From positions 124,001-188,000 of the forward strand of contig DASVWI010000012.1 in assembly GCA_036389675.1 (NCBI GenBank): a stretch of DNA of 64,000 bases. Reading direction: 5' to 3'. Shown one piece after another: positions 1-8,698 of this stretch (position 1 is its first letter; the number at the start of each line of letters is the position of its first letter). The translations under genes were made by a program, and so were the position numbers. Origin of the DNA: DASQYE01 sp036389675. GTDB lineage: Bacteria > Acidobacteriota > Blastocatellia > Pyrinomonadales > Pyrinomonadaceae. The notes below the pieces were generated by a model. That model did not search any database, was not told the origin of the DNA, and worked only from the letters and a program-made list of their open reading frames with translations.

Positions 1-1578
1 TTGTTGATATTGCTGGTAAGCCTTGTGTTGACGATCACGGGCGTCGTTGCCAGCGCCGACGGTGATGTGACTGTCCAGACGACGCTCTCCGGCGCAGCCA
101 TCAATTCATTGACGCCGAAGGGCGTCGCGGAGTTCCGCTCGAATGCGGATGGCAGCCGCCGTTTTAAAGCGCAAGCCGAGGATGTCAATCTTCCCGTCGG
201 CACGGCGCTCAACGTATTTGTAAATGGGGCTAATGTCGGGGCCTTCGCCGTCAACTCGCTACGTCAGGGCGAGCTTCAGCTCAACACCAACGACGGGCAG
301 TCGGTTCCGAACGTGGGTAATGGAACGACTGTCGTCATTAAACAACAGTCCGGCGCGACGGTTGTTTCCGGCACGTTTTCCTCTGTGCCACCCGCACCTT
401 CGCCGGGAGCGACACCTTCACCTTCACCGGGCGCGACGCCTTCACCTTCGCCCGGAGCAACGCCTTCGCCGTCGCCGGGAGCGACTCCGTCTCCCTCGCC
501 GGGCGACGAGCGCTATGTCGCACGTTTCAGCTCGGCCAGCTATACGGTCGCCGAAGATGCCGGACGCGTCGCCATCACCATCACGCGCACGGGCGACACA
601 TCACGCGAAGCCAAAGTTGATTACGCCACCAGCAACGGGACGGCATCAGACCGCTCCGACTACACGGTCGCCTTCGGCAGGCTGCGCTATGCCGCCGGTG
701 AGACCAGCAAGACCTTCAACATACCCATCACGGACGACGTGCTGGTCGAAGGCAATGAGACGCTGCACGTCTTTATCGTCGAGGCGAGCAACAGCGGCAC
801 AATCGGCGTGCCCGGCTCAGCCGTAGTATTCATTACGGATAACGACACCGCCTCGTCGGCCAGCAATCCGATTGAAGCCACCACCTTCTTCGTGCGCCAG
901 CATTATCTGGACTTTCTAAATCGCGAGCCGGAGCCGCCGGGCCTCTCCGCCTGGAGCAGCATTCTGGAGAAGTGCCATAACCACGGCCAGCTCGGCTCAA
1001 ACGACCCGTCGTGTGATCGCGTCGAAGTCTCATCGGCCTTCTTCCGCTCGCCCGAGTTTCAGGAGCGTGGATTTTTCATCTATCGCTTCTACGAGGCTGC
1101 TCTGGGCCGCAGGCCGCGCTTCGCCGAGTTCACGCCCGACATGGCCCGACTCAACGGCCCGCAGACGCCAGCCGAGCAGGAGGCGAACAAGCTGGCCTTT
1201 ATCGACGAGTTCATGTCGAGGCCGGAGTTCCGCAGCCGCTACGACAACCTGCAAACCGACGGGGCTTTCGTAGACGCCCTGTTACAGACAGCCGGGATAA
1301 CCCTCGCACAAAGAGACTCTCTGGTGCACGACCTGATGGAGGGCAGTAAGACGCGCGCACAGGTTCTCCGAGAGATAGTCGAGAGCCCCGAAGTTCATAC
1401 GAAGACTTTCAATAAGGCATTCGTGACCATGGAGTATTTCGGATACCTGCGTAGAGACCCGGACGAGAATGGTTATAACCACTGGCTGAGTTATCTGGAA
1501 GCGACGGGTGATTATCGCACGCTCGTCTTCGGCTTCGTCTACTCGCCGGAAAATCGTCAGAGGTTTGGCGAGCAGTAA
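1..1578 (+). CDS. Exported Calx-beta / DUF4214 domain protein (5' end may be cut by window edge)
   Basis: The reading frame is open from the first base. It begins with a hydrophobic stretch (residues 1-18, ending VVASADG) that looks like a signal peptide, so TTG at base 1 could be the true start, but an upstream start outside the window is equally possible. Order seen: signal peptide; a beta-rich region (about 20-125); a Pro-Ser-Gly-Ala-Thr low-complexity linker (131-168); a Calx-beta domain (about 171-282, with the end motif FITDND); and a DUF4214-like helical region (about 290-525, with FFVRQHYLDFLNREPEP). Calx-beta domains are known as calcium-binding beta-sandwich modules of secreted proteins. 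DUF4214 is a helical domain of exported or surface proteins without a firm function. The same Calx-beta plus DUF4214 pair ends the protease-like gene at 37387-40671. The protein is probably secreted or surface-exposed; its substrate or partner is not visible. Confidence 0.8.
   Translation: MLILLVSLVLTITGVVASADGDVTVQTTLSGAAINSLTPKGVAEFRSNADGSRRFKAQAEDVNLPVGTALNVFVNGANVGAFAVNSLRQGELQLNTNDGQSVPNVGNGTTVVIKQQSGATVVSGTFSSVPPAPSPGATPSPSPGATPSPSPGATPSPSPGATPSPSPGDERYVARFSSASYTVAEDAGRVAITITRTGDTSREAKVDYATSNGTASDRSDYTVAFGRLRYAAGETSKTFNIPITDDVLVEGNETLHVFIVEASNSGTIGVPGSAVVFITDNDTASSASNPIEATTFFVRQHYLDFLNREPEPPGLSAWSSILEKCHNHGQLGSNDPSCDRVEVSSAFFRSPEFQERGFFIYRFYEAALGRRPRFAEFTPDMARLNGPQTPAEQEANKLAFIDEFMSRPEFRSRYDNLQTDGAFVDALLQTAGITLAQRDSLVHDLMEGSKTRAQVLREIVESPEVHTKTFNKAFVTMEYFGYLRRDPDENGYNHWLSYLEATGDYRTLVFGFVYSPENRQRFGEQ
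397..504 (+). repeat. 24-bp tandem repeat coding a PSPGATPS linker
   Basis: About four and a half copies of a 24-base unit lie in frame and encode repeats of GATPSPSP. They link the N-terminal domain to the Calx-beta domain. Copies differ mostly at third codon positions. Such Pro/Ser/Thr linkers are flexible spacers in secreted proteins, and copy number may vary between strains. Confidence 0.85.
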
Positions 1579-1599
1579 GGGGAGAGAATGCTCGCCGGC

Positions 1600-1650
1600 G
1601 GCAATGGGACAGCACTTCTGTCGAGGAAAGTGCTGTCCTTGCCGTTTTAT
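1600..1650 (+). terminator. Rho-independent terminator after the Calx-beta gene
   Basis: A long imperfect inverted repeat (left arm 1600-1617, right arm 1627-1643, core GACAGCACTT / AAGTGCTGTC) is followed by GTTTTAT. It sits 21 bases after the stop codon of the first gene and is a convincing terminator. Confidence 0.75.
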
Positions 1651-1909
1651 GCTGTGAATCAGATTCGGTGCAAGGGTCAGTACCCACATGTGCCCGCCCC
1701 GCTCCGTGCAAAAAAAATCATCGGCGTACGTATTTTCCAGAATCCCGGCTGCACTGTTCAAGCGATAGCTTTCTATTGAGCGTGTCCGAAACTACCGACC
1801 CGGGGTTTCGACGCGGCAAATGGTCATCGCCCGGACCAACGACAACCAAAGAACAGCGCTGATTGCTGGGGGCAGTCTTCGGCTTCAAACTTTTCTGGGG
1901 AGAAAAGGG

Positions 1910-4843
1910 ATGAATAACAAAGTGAAATACGCGATTCTCGTCGTGGCGGTTCTCGCCGTGGTTGTGTGGGTCATTCAGCGCGCGAATCCGCATGCGAGCG
2001 CCAGCCCGACACACCTGCTTCTCTCGTCCTCCTTTCAACATAAGGTATTGGCGACGACGCCGGAAGCGCCGCTGCCTTTGCGTCTGTTTGAGACCGCCGT
2101 CAAGACGGACTCGCGGGGCAAGATCATTACCGGGCCGACGAGCGACCCGGTCAAGAATATCGTCGGGGCCGAACCGGCGGGCGAGCGCGCGGGGCTTCAG
2201 CGCTTTACGAAAATCATGTACGGGGCCAGCTATATCGACGGGCGGCCAGACCCCTCGACGCGCATTGACCCCAACAACCCGGTCGTCAAGAGCGGCAACC
2301 AGCTCTGGCCCAACGTTAAGCAGCCGTTTCGCAGCGAGCCGCGCTCTCTGGCGCTCACACCTGACGGGAGAAAGCTCTACGTGACGCTGCCGGGCCGCGA
2401 AGGCTACCCGGACTGGCGCGTGGCCGTGGTCGACACTTTCACTCGCCGCGCCACCAACTGGATAGACCTGCGCCCGCCGGGACAGACGCGCGGCCTGCGT
2501 CCCATCGGGCTCAAAGTCGCCCCCGTCAACACGACCATCTACCAGAACCCTTACCTCGTCGTGCTCAACCAGTACGGCAACTTCGCGAGCGTCATAGATA
2601 CGACCACCGACGCCGTGATAGGCGAGTTCGAGTCGGGCTTCTACGCCGAGAAGCTCACCTTCAACAGCACGGGCACGCGCCTCTACATCACAGACCGCTT
2701 CAAAGACGAAGTGCGCGCCTATCGCGTCGATCCCGGCCCGTTCTTCACACTCATCGGCGAGATTCCGACCGGGACGACAGACCTTGAGCGCGCCAACCCG
2801 CGCGATCTGGACTTGAGCCCGGACGGCAAGACCCTTTACGTCGCCAACACGCTCGGCCACACCATCGCGGCCATCAACGTCGAAGCCGATGCCAACCAGC
2901 TTGTCAAAGTCCTGCCGGTCGGCGGTCTCTCTACGGATGTCAAGATCATCGGGCACTGGGGCATCGTCAGCGGACAGGAGACCAACACGAAACTGAACGA
3001 GCGCGAGACGGGCCACGGCCTGCCGACGAAGAACGCGAACGGCGTCGCGATTCGCAACAACGGGCAGCCCCTCGGCTACACGCCCGTCATGACCGACGCC
3101 ACCAAGGCCACGACCTTTGACGACATCGGCAGCGAGCTTAATATCTTTGACACAGCCACCAACCAGTTCGTCTATCGCTACGTTGACGAAGGGCGCGACA
3201 TCTCGCAACTTGTCGTGCCCGGCCAGTACGTAGACCTGCACGATCACGCGGACGCGCAGAAGATCATTAAGGGCAGCGGGCCGGAGCAGATGACGATCAG
3301 GGGCAATCTGCTGTTCGTCACGATGGCCCATTCGGAAAAGGTGCAGGCGTTTCGCATCAATCCTGCGGCAGCCGACCCTTCGCAGCTTCTCACTCCGCTC
3401 GGCATAGAGTTTACCGGCGGCATCACGCCGCAGGGCGTTGAGGCTTCGCCCGACGCGAAGACTCTCTACGTCGCCAATCTTCAGACGGAGGATGTTTCCT
3501 TCCTCGGCGTCGACGCGAACGGCAACCTTCAACGACAGGGCTACACGGCTGTCGGCGTGACGCCGCAGACCATCGACCCGACGACGGGCAGCAACGGTCA
3601 GGGCCTCTTCGCCACGGATGAAGAGGTGGGCCTGCGCTGGTTCTTCTCTTCCGCTTATTCGGATGATGCACAGAAGTCCTGCGGCTTTTGTCACTGGGAT
3701 GGACGGCAGGACGGCTGCCAGTGGAACGTCGCGGCCAACGCCGTCGGCGGCACGAAAGTCTGCCCGCAGAACAAGGACATCTCCGACAACTGGCCCGAAT
3801 GGTACGAGGGTCTCAACAACGACTTCATGGCCTACGCTTCGGCCTGTAACGGCGAGGTGCTGCTCGGCGAGCGTGCCCCCACACCGCTCTTTCCGCAGGC
3901 CAACGCCGTGGATCGTTTCAAGGCGCGCGAGCAGTACGTCCTCAATAAGACGGCGGAGAACTCCGCGGCCATCGGGCGGCCCGACCTGAACGGCAAGGCT
4001 TTCAAGGTCGGCTACTACGACATGGCCTACCTGCAAATTCTCTGGTCGCAGAATGAGACGCGGCGCTTTCCCAATCCCACGACGCAGTTTCCGGAAGAAG
4101 CGCTGGCCGCGAAGGTCGCGCGTGGCAAGCAGATATTTACGGCCAGCGTCAGAGAAGGCGGCGCGGGCTGCGCCGACTGTCATCACAACGGCAACAAGAT
4201 GACCAACGGCGTCGTGGATGATACCTTCCAGGATTTCAACATACACGAGCCGGGCGTTATCCCCGAATCGACAGTTGACGGCGATGGCCCGTTCTACCGC
4301 CCGCAGAACGACTACTTCTTCACCAAGTTCGGCCCGCCGCAGGATGTCGGCACGCCGCAGAATTTCAGCAGCCGCAACACCAAACACCTGCGTACATTCT
4401 GGGACAGCGTGCCGCGCTGGCTGCACTACGGTTTCGCACACACCCTGCGCGAGATTCTTCTGACGCCTGATTCGCCGCTGCTCTTAGCGGGCGAGCGCGG
4501 GTTCAACTTCCGCACCGTTCGCACGGATCACAGACGAGGAGCGAACAATCTGCCGACCGAAGTGCCAATCGCGCCGGGCCATAGCGGGGGCGGCTTTGCC
4601 GGCGACGGTATGGGCCAACTCTACGTCAGTCTCGACAGCCCGTTCATTCGTGAGGCCGATGGCAGAGCGCAAATAGACAGGCTCGGCACAGACAATCTAG
4701 CCCCGCTCGTCGTGAATGGGCAGATCAATCCGGCGCTGGCGGCCAACAACATACGCGTCATTAAAGATACGCACGGCAAGACCTCGCATCTATCCGCGAG
4801 CGACTTCGACGCGCTGGTCGCGTATCTCTTATCGCTACAGTAG
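1910..4843 (+). CDS. YVTN-type beta-propeller fused to diheme cytochrome c domain
   Basis: I chose ATG 1910 because GGGGAGAAAAGGG lies directly upstream and the protein then opens with an uncleaved-looking membrane segment (residues about 6-22); the frame is open upstream to 1820. The N-terminal 560 residues contain repeated blades with motifs such as LSPDGKTLYVAN and ASPDAKTLYVAN, the YVTN/YncE beta-propeller pattern. The C-terminal part has two CxxCH haem-c sites, CGFCH (C591) and CADCH (C754), with later Met and His residues that could serve as ligands, resembling the diheme cytochrome c peroxidase/MauG family. The protein should be anchored on the outer face of the cytoplasmic membrane. 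Propeller-diheme fusions are known in bacteria, often as electron-transfer or oxidising enzymes of unknown substrate. Seventeen bases separate it from the next gene, so the two may be cotranscribed. Confidence 0.85.
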   Translation: MNNKVKYAILVVAVLAVVVWVIQRANPHASASPTHLLLSSSFQHKVLATTPEAPLPLRLFETAVKTDSRGKIITGPTSDPVKNIVGAEPAGERAGLQRFTKIMYGASYIDGRPDPSTRIDPNNPVVKSGNQLWPNVKQPFRSEPRSLALTPDGRKLYVTLPGREGYPDWRVAVVDTFTRRATNWIDLRPPGQTRGLRPIGLKVAPVNTTIYQNPYLVVLNQYGNFASVIDTTTDAVIGEFESGFYAEKLTFNSTGTRLYITDRFKDEVRAYRVDPGPFFTLIGEIPTGTTDLERANPRDLDLSPDGKTLYVANTLGHTIAAINVEADANQLVKVLPVGGLSTDVKIIGHWGIVSGQETNTKLNERETGHGLPTKNANGVAIRNNGQPLGYTPVMTDATKATTFDDIGSELNIFDTATNQFVYRYVDEGRDISQLVVPGQYVDLHDHADAQKIIKGSGPEQMTIRGNLLFVTMAHSEKVQAFRINPAAADPSQLLTPLGIEFTGGITPQGVEASPDAKTLYVANLQTEDVSFLGVDANGNLQRQGYTAVGVTPQTIDPTTGSNGQGLFATDEEVGLRWFFSSAYSDDAQKSCGFCHWDGRQDGCQWNVAANAVGGTKVCPQNKDISDNWPEWYEGLNNDFMAYASACNGEVLLGERAPTPLFPQANAVDRFKAREQYVLNKTAENSAAIGRPDLNGKAFKVGYYDMAYLQILWSQNETRRFPNPTTQFPEEALAAKVARGKQIFTASVREGGAGCADCHHNGNKMTNGVVDDTFQDFNIHEPGVIPESTVDGDGPFYRPQNDYFFTKFGPPQDVGTPQNFSSRNTKHLRTFWDSVPRWLHYGFAHTLREILLTPDSPLLLAGERGFNFRTVRTDHRRGANNLPTEVPIAPGHSGGGFAGDGMGQLYVSLDSPFIREADGRAQIDRLGTDNLAPLVVNGQINPALAANNIRVIKDTHGKTSHLSASDFDALVAYLLSLQ

Positions 4844-4860
4844 AAAGTAGATTAGTCGAC

Positions 4861-7551
4861 ATGATTCTTAACCAGTGCATACGCTATGCGCGACCCTTCA
4901 TATCAGCTTTATTTCTCGCCATAGCGATGCTGCTAGCCGTCGCCAGCGCCTCTGCTCAATCAGCGACTTTCGCTGGTCGCGACTACCCGATAATAGGGAA
5001 TACACACGTCGCCGCCGACTTCAACGGTGACGGGAAAATTGATCTCGCGGGCGCTGGTCTTAACGCCCGCGTGATGCTCGGGCTTGGCGACGGCTCTTTC
5101 CGCCCACAGGTCGAATATCCGGCAGGGGGCTACACTCAGGACATAGCGGCGGGCGACCTCAACAACGACGGCAAGCTCGATCTGGTCATCACCAATCTGG
5201 ACGCGCAGATCGGCCTCACCGTGCTCTTAGGCAAAGGCGACGGCACGTTCGGCGCGCCCGCGAGTTACCCGAACGACACGGGGGCTGACTCGCCCTCTGT
5301 AGTTGTTGCGGATTTCGACCACGACGGGCGTCAGGACGTTGTCGCAGCGCACCAGATGGCCTGCTTCAATGCTCCCTGCGTCGTCGCCGACTCAATCTCA
5401 CTCTGGCGCGGGATGGGCGACGGCACGCTTGAGCCCGCCCAACAAATTCGCGTCGGCCCCGGACTGTCCAGACTCACAGTCAGCGACTTTAACGGAGACG
5501 GCCATAGCGACCTCGGCATTGCGGCGGCCTTCGGCAAGGTCTTTATCCTTCTGGGGCTCGGCGATGGGACGTTCCGCCAACTCCCGGACTTGCTCATCGT
5601 ACAGGGCATAGACAACACGGACATAGAGACCGGCGACTTCAACAATGATCGGATACAGGATTTGGCGGTGGCTCCTGACGCCGACCACAGAACGGTGGTG
5701 CTGCTCGGGTTGGGCGACGGGACGTTCCGGCAGTCTGCTTCCGTCGCGGACGCATTGCTGGAGCGCGTCGGCGAGTTGGCGGTCGCAGATTTTAATAACG
5801 ATAGCTTTCAGGATGTAGCGCTCGGGATGGCGTCCTGCTGCACGCAGAGCGGCGACGGGATGTTAGGGGTGCTGTATGGCAACGGCGACGGCACGTTTAA
5901 GCCCGTCGTGCGTTACCTCGTGCCGGGCTTCGTCGTCGGCAAAGGCGGGGGATACCTGCTGGCCTCGGATTTGAACAGCGACGCCAGGCAGGACGTCGTG
6001 CTTCAGGTGAGAGGCAACAACCCGGGCACGACCGTTCTGGTCAATACTACGGGACGCGCCGCTTCAACGCCCGCGTACGGCGGCGTCACCGTCTCGCCCG
6101 CGAGCGTCGTCGGCGGCACGCAGGCCGAAGTCGAGGTCACGCTCGCACCCGGTGCGGTCGCACCGTCGGGCAGCCTCCCGCTCACAATTTCGAGCAGCAA
6201 CCCTTCCATCGTCAGTGTCCCAGCGGGAAGCCGCTCCCTGCCCGTTGCGGTCGGTATCATCGCCGGGATGTCAAATGTCAGATTCAGGGTGGATACGGCA
6301 AACGTCACGACGACGCAGGCAGTCACCATCAAAGTCTCAAACAGCCGTATCGGCAGCCGCAGCGTGACACTGACGGTCACGCCGCCGAACACGCCGCTCG
6401 CCATCGGTTCGATTCAGATGCAACCTCCGGCCCTCTATGGCGGCAATGACGGAAGCGGGGTCGTGACGTTGGCGACAGGACACGTCGCGCCCGCCGGCGG
6501 CGCGACAGTCACTTTAATAAACGATAATCCGAGTCTGGTTTCAACGCCCGCGAGCGTGACGATTCCTGCCGGGTGGACGAACGCGAGCTTCCCCATTCAG
6601 ACCGTGACGACGGGCGTCACGACTCCCGTCAACATCAGTGCCAGCTACGGCGGCGCGACGCAGACAGCGGCGCTCACGGTCAGCGCGCCGTCGCAGAATA
6701 TTCCGATCTCTTCGGTCACGCTTGCGCCGGGCACTGTCGTCGGCGGCAGTAACGTAGGAGTGCGCGTCACGGTTAATCTGAGCGCGGGAGCGCCGACAGA
6801 GGGCGCGACCATTATGCTGGCGAGCAGTAATCCGGCCATCGTCAATGTCCCGCGCACGATTCGCACCAATTTTTCAGGGCAAACCAGCGCGTTCGCCGAC
6901 GTAGCAGCCACGACCGTTTCCGCGCCGACGCAAGTTACCATCACGGCGACTTACGGGAGCTCGTCACAAAGCGCGATTTTAACGGTCACGCCGCCGACCG
7001 CAACTACTGCGCCGACGCTCTCAACTTTGACCCTGACTCCTTCGAGCGTCACGGGCGGCAGCAGCCTTCAGGGGACAGTCACTTTAAGCACGACCGCTTC
7101 GACCGTAACGAACGTCAATCTCTCGTCAGGCAGTACGCTCGCTTCGGTTCCCGCCAGCGTCACCGTTGCCGCCGGCGCGTCGTCCGCAAATTTCACCATC
7201 ACCACTGCATCCGTCGCTTCGACGGCGAGCGTCGCGATCAGCGCCACCTTGAACGCGACGACGCGCACGGCGACGCTCACGCTCAATCCCGCGCCGGTGG
7301 CCGCCGACACGGTCAGCATCACACTGGCCGAGTACGAAACGTCCAAGCGCACGCTGCGCGTCGAGGCGACAAGCACGCGCTCGAACGCCACGCTGCAAGT
7401 CTTTGTCACTGCGAGCGGACAACTGATCGGCACTCTGACCAATAACGGCGGCAAATACACGGGTCAGTTTGCCTACGCAACGAATCCGCAGAACATTACC
7501 GTCAAGAGCAGTGCGGGCGGGACGACCTCAAGGGCGGTGACAGCGAAATAG
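4861..7551 (+). CDS. Secreted FG-GAP/VCBS repeat protein with Ig-like C-terminal domains
   Basis: A typical signal peptide (residues 1-33, ending ASASAQS) is followed by about seven FG-GAP/VCBS repeats carrying calcium-loop motifs such as DFNGDGKIDL, DLNNDGKLDL and DFNNDSFQDV (residues about 40-390). They are predicted to form an integrin-like beta-propeller. The remainder (about 400-810) is a series of roughly 100-residue beta-sandwich repeats rich in Thr, Val and Ser, each beginning like VSPASVVGGT or LTPSSVTGGS, then a final beta domain. The family is known for extracellular carbohydrate- or protein-binding and adhesion roles; no catalytic motif is visible. The start follows the cytochrome gene by 17 bases with only a weak ribosome-binding site, suggesting translational coupling or shared transcription. 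A terminator follows about 100 bases downstream. Confidence 0.85.
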   Translation: MILNQCIRYARPFISALFLAIAMLLAVASASAQSATFAGRDYPIIGNTHVAADFNGDGKIDLAGAGLNARVMLGLGDGSFRPQVEYPAGGYTQDIAAGDLNNDGKLDLVITNLDAQIGLTVLLGKGDGTFGAPASYPNDTGADSPSVVVADFDHDGRQDVVAAHQMACFNAPCVVADSISLWRGMGDGTLEPAQQIRVGPGLSRLTVSDFNGDGHSDLGIAAAFGKVFILLGLGDGTFRQLPDLLIVQGIDNTDIETGDFNNDRIQDLAVAPDADHRTVVLLGLGDGTFRQSASVADALLERVGELAVADFNNDSFQDVALGMASCCTQSGDGMLGVLYGNGDGTFKPVVRYLVPGFVVGKGGGYLLASDLNSDARQDVVLQVRGNNPGTTVLVNTTGRAASTPAYGGVTVSPASVVGGTQAEVEVTLAPGAVAPSGSLPLTISSSNPSIVSVPAGSRSLPVAVGIIAGMSNVRFRVDTANVTTTQAVTIKVSNSRIGSRSVTLTVTPPNTPLAIGSIQMQPPALYGGNDGSGVVTLATGHVAPAGGATVTLINDNPSLVSTPASVTIPAGWTNASFPIQTVTTGVTTPVNISASYGGATQTAALTVSAPSQNIPISSVTLAPGTVVGGSNVGVRVTVNLSAGAPTEGATIMLASSNPAIVNVPRTIRTNFSGQTSAFADVAATTVSAPTQVTITATYGSSSQSAILTVTPPTATTAPTLSTLTLTPSSVTGGSSLQGTVTLSTTASTVTNVNLSSGSTLASVPASVTVAAGASSANFTITTASVASTASVAISATLNATTRTATLTLNPAPVAADTVSITLAEYETSKRTLRVEATSTRSNATLQVFVTASGQLIGTLTNNGGKYTGQFAYATNPQNITVKSSAGGTTSRAVTAK

Positions 7552-7648
7552 GCAGGGGCCTGAGGGCAGCCGCTCCACTCATGTAGGAATTAGAAGAACG
7601 AAAACGACAGTCAATCTCTGCACCTCAGCGATTGTCTGTTGCCGGACG

Positions 7649-7680
7649 AAAGGGGCGTTCACGACCGAGCGCCCCTTTTA
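7649..7680 (+). terminator. Rho-independent terminator after the FG-GAP gene
   Basis: Perfect arms AAAGGGGCG (7649-7657) and CGCCCCTTT (7670-7678) with a 12-base loop lead into TTTTA. The gap between here and 7829 holds a 35-codon open stretch (7712-7819, ending CVKYLF) without a start signal. It may be a gene remnant, but I could not identify it. Confidence 0.8.
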
Positions 7681-7828
7681 TCGTGCGGACATAAGGGGTC
7701 AGTGCCCGCGATATGTCTACACCTTTACGACGCTGAATGTTAATCTCAAGTACATGATCGAGGGCAGCGTTCAACTCCCGAACATGAATGTCCTGCGCTG
7801 TGTGAAGTATCTGTTTTGAGGTGATGAG

Positions 7829-8305
7829 ATGGTCAGAGCGATGGTCTTTACAACTCTACTTATCCTCCTGCCCGCAGCCGTGGCCGGGCAGAGCAATGAA
7901 GCGCCGGCTGTGACGCTGAAAGACCTGCGTGGTCGCACTGTACGGATCAGCGATTATAAGGGTAAAGTAGTACTCCTCAACTTCTGGGCGACGTGGTGTC
8001 CGCCCTGCCGGGCGGAAATGCCTGAGCTGATCAGATTGCAGCAGCAGCACCGACGCCGGGGCTTACAGGTGATAGGCGTCACCTATCCGCCGACGGAGTT
8101 GAGAGCCGTGCGCCAATTCATCCGCAGCATTCGGGTCAACTACCCAGTCCTGCTCGGCGCGGAAGAGACCAAAGCTATCTTCGATTCGGGAGAGGCGCTG
8201 CCGCTGACGGTCGTGATAGATCGTGAGGGAAACATCCGCGACAAGATCGAAGGCATACTTTTGCCGAAAGAGTTCGAGCAGAAAATAAAACCTCTGCTAC
8301 GGTAA
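7829..8305 (+). CDS. TlpA/ResA-like periplasmic thiol-disulfide oxidoreductase
   Basis: The 158-residue protein has a signal peptide (1-20, ending AVAGQS) and a thioredoxin fold of the TlpA/ResA/AhpC-TSA type with the active site WCPPC (C57, C60) in the context LLNFWATWCPPCRAEMPEL. The cis-proline region appears as LPLTVVIDREG. TlpA-like proteins reduce disulfides in the periplasm, for example in apocytochrome c or copper-binding proteins. The start is supported by TTGAGGTGA just upstream. It is followed 72 bases later by a secreted metal-binding HMA protein on the same strand, which would fit a role in metal or cysteine handling outside the cytoplasm. The diheme cytochrome gene at 1910-4843 is also a possible client, though this is inference from proximity only. 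Confidence 0.92.
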   Translation: MVRAMVFTTLLILLPAAVAGQSNEAPAVTLKDLRGRTVRISDYKGKVVLLNFWATWCPPCRAEMPELIRLQQQHRRRGLQVIGVTYPPTELRAVRQFIRSIRVNYPVLLGAEETKAIFDSGEALPLTVVIDREGNIRDKIEGILLPKEFEQKIKPLLR

Positions 8306-8377
8306 GCCAGCGTCAAAGAATGAGCATCAGAGCATCTTTGACGGTTAAAAATCCAACTGTAAATCAGGAGAAACAAA

Positions 8378-8683
8378 ATGCAGAGAAAACAAGTCATGGC
8401 CCTGATCGTGTTCACGCTCGTGCTCGCGCTCGGTGCAGTCAGCGTCTCGGCGGCCACAAAGACCGTGACCATTCGCGTCGAAGGCATGCACTGCGGAGGC
8501 TGCGCCGGTTCCGTCACGAAGGCTTTGAAGGCGACCGAGGGCGTCGAGGACGTACAGGTCAGCTATGAGAGGGGCGAAGCCGTCGTCAGGTATGATGACC
8601 AGAAGGTGACAGTCTCAAAGCTCCGTGAGGTCATCAACGGCACGGGCTTCAAAGCGGTCGAGGAAAAATCTGCCAGGAATTAA
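8378..8683 (+). CDS. Exported HMA-domain metal-binding protein (MerP-like)
   Basis: This 101-residue protein has a signal peptide (1-25, ending SVSAA) and one heavy-metal-associated domain with the site GMHCGGC (C39, C42), followed by the usual beta-alpha-beta pattern (VEDVQVSYERGEAVVRYDD). HMA domains bind Cu(I), Hg(II), Zn(II) or Cd(II) through the two cysteines. The signal peptide places it in the periplasm, like MerP, rather than in the cytoplasm like CopZ. AGGAGAAACAA precedes the ATG. No metal-transporting ATPase or mercuric reductase lies nearby, so the metal cannot be named. It lies directly downstream of the TlpA-like gene, and the two may form a small operon. Confidence 0.9.
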   Translation: MQRKQVMALIVFTLVLALGAVSVSAATKTVTIRVEGMHCGGCAGSVTKALKATEGVEDVQVSYERGEAVVRYDDQKVTVSKLREVINGTGFKAVEEKSARN

Positions 8684-8698
8684 AAGTGGGCGATCTCC

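Noticed and set aside
1718..4441. 907-codon open frame on the minus strand opposite the propeller-cytochrome gene
   Set aside because: Its translation is Arg/Val/Asp-rich and matches no family, while the plus strand encodes a clear propeller and two CxxCH sites. It arises from GC-rich third positions.
7712..7819. 35-codon coding-like stretch before the TlpA-like gene
   Set aside because: It has no start codon or recognisable family, so I mention it only in the terminator entry.
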